A stretch of 7,334 nucleotides of DNA from an uncultured Pseudomonadota bacterium. GTDB taxonomy: Bacteria > Pseudomonadota > Gammaproteobacteria > Burkholderiales > Methylophilaceae. The stretch lies in the NCBI GenBank assembly GCA_903854305.1, contig CAINWC010000031.1:1-7334 (forward strand), written 5' to 3'. The position numbers and the translations under genes are program-made. Below the pieces are notes generated by a model. It did no database searches. It was given only the letters and a program-made list of their open reading frames with translations, and was not told where the DNA came from. Below are positions 6,920-7,334 of the stretch, piece after piece (position 1 is the first letter of the stretch; every line of letters begins with the position of its first letter).

Positions 6920-7334
6920 TTAGCTCGCTTTCAACGCCTCTAATTTAGCCAAGGCCAAGCCGTTATCGATCACTTCTGCCGCCTTATTAATGCCGGCCTG
7001 CAAGTTTTCTGCAATACCCGCCACATAGATAGCGGCGCCAGCGTTTAGCAGCACAATATCTCTAGCTGCGCGCTGGTTTATATGATCAAGTCTGCCCTTG
7101 AGCACATCTAAAATCATGGCTTTCGACGCTTCGGCATTTTGCACTTGTATCGTGCTTAAGTCATGGTACGGCATGCCAAACTGGCTGGGATTGAGCGTAT
7201 ATTCAGTCACGGCGCCATTTTTCAACTCTGCGACAAAGGTATCGCCAGTAAATGAAATTTCATCCATGCCGTCAGCACCATGTACAACCATGACATGAGT
7301 ACTACCCAAACGCTGTAGCACTTGCGCTAACAAA
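6920..7334 (-). CDS. trpD: Anthranilate phosphoribosyltransferase, C-terminal part (5' end outside window)
   Basis: The frame stays open to the window edge, and about 138 C-terminal residues of an enzyme normally near 340 residues are present. A TTG at 7333 lies inside the gene and is a leucine codon, not a start. The conserved block HVMVVHGADGMDEIS contains the Asp-Glu pair (codons at 7264-7259) that binds magnesium in this family. The following NPSQFGMPYHDL and DIVLLNAGAAIYVAG are typical of the C-terminal domain. The enzyme transfers phosphoribose from PRPP to anthranilate, two steps before TrpC. Only 2 bases separate its TAA from the TTG of the DUF3465 gene, so the genes surely share a transcript. 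Confidence 0.95.
   Translation of the reverse strand, partial: LLAQVLQRLGSTHVMVVHGADGMDEISFTGDTFVAELKNGAVTEYTLNPSQFGMPYHDLSTIQVQNAEASKAMILDVLKGRLDHINQRAARDIVLLNAGAAIYVAGIAENLQAGINKAAEVIDNGLALAKLEALKAS

Overview
The window looks like a chromosomal segment of a betaproteobacterium with moderate-to-low GC. Gene content and protein style fit a Methylophilaceae-type methylotroph (Methylotenera-like), but this is an impression from the protein sequences and no search was run. It carries seven intact or nearly intact genes and two genes cut by the window ends.

Region 1-4367 is a self-contained divergent module. To the left, on the minus strand, are an ECF-type sigma factor (1043-1669) and, overlapping it by 4 bases, a single-pass membrane protein in the position of its anti-sigma factor (1-1046, cut at the edge). 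To the right, on the plus strand, are an exported cysteine-rich DUF2330 protein (1915-3474) and, again overlapping by 4 bases, a stand-alone NqrB/RnfD-type membrane protein (3471-4367). Its NGAT motif sits where NqrB and RnfD carry covalent FMN. Both transcription units start from near-identical ECF-style promoters: TTAACCC, a 17-base spacer, then CGTnTAACT. This suggests that the sigma factor controls itself and the DUF2330/RnfD-like pair. A 105-115 bp inverted-repeat element that can fold into a three-way junction lies between the two promoters and looks like a MITE inserted at TTAA.

Region 4368-4429 is a short convergent gap with a perfect 10-bp hairpin. Region 4430-7334 is all minus strand, transcribed from right to left: the C-terminal part of trpD, a DUF3465 lipoprotein that starts with TTG 2 bases after trpD, trpC, then hemB. 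These are core tryptophan and haem biosynthesis genes. The lipoprotein is the unexpected member. A 125-bp imperfect palindrome, probably a dispersed intergenic repeat, separates it from trpC and supplies its stop codon.

The most interesting unit is the sigma / anti-sigma-like / DUF2330 / RnfD-like module, a candidate sigma-controlled envelope redox system with no assigned function. The three intergenic structured repeats are the next most interesting items. No tRNA, rRNA, CRISPR array, intact insertion sequence or origin was seen.
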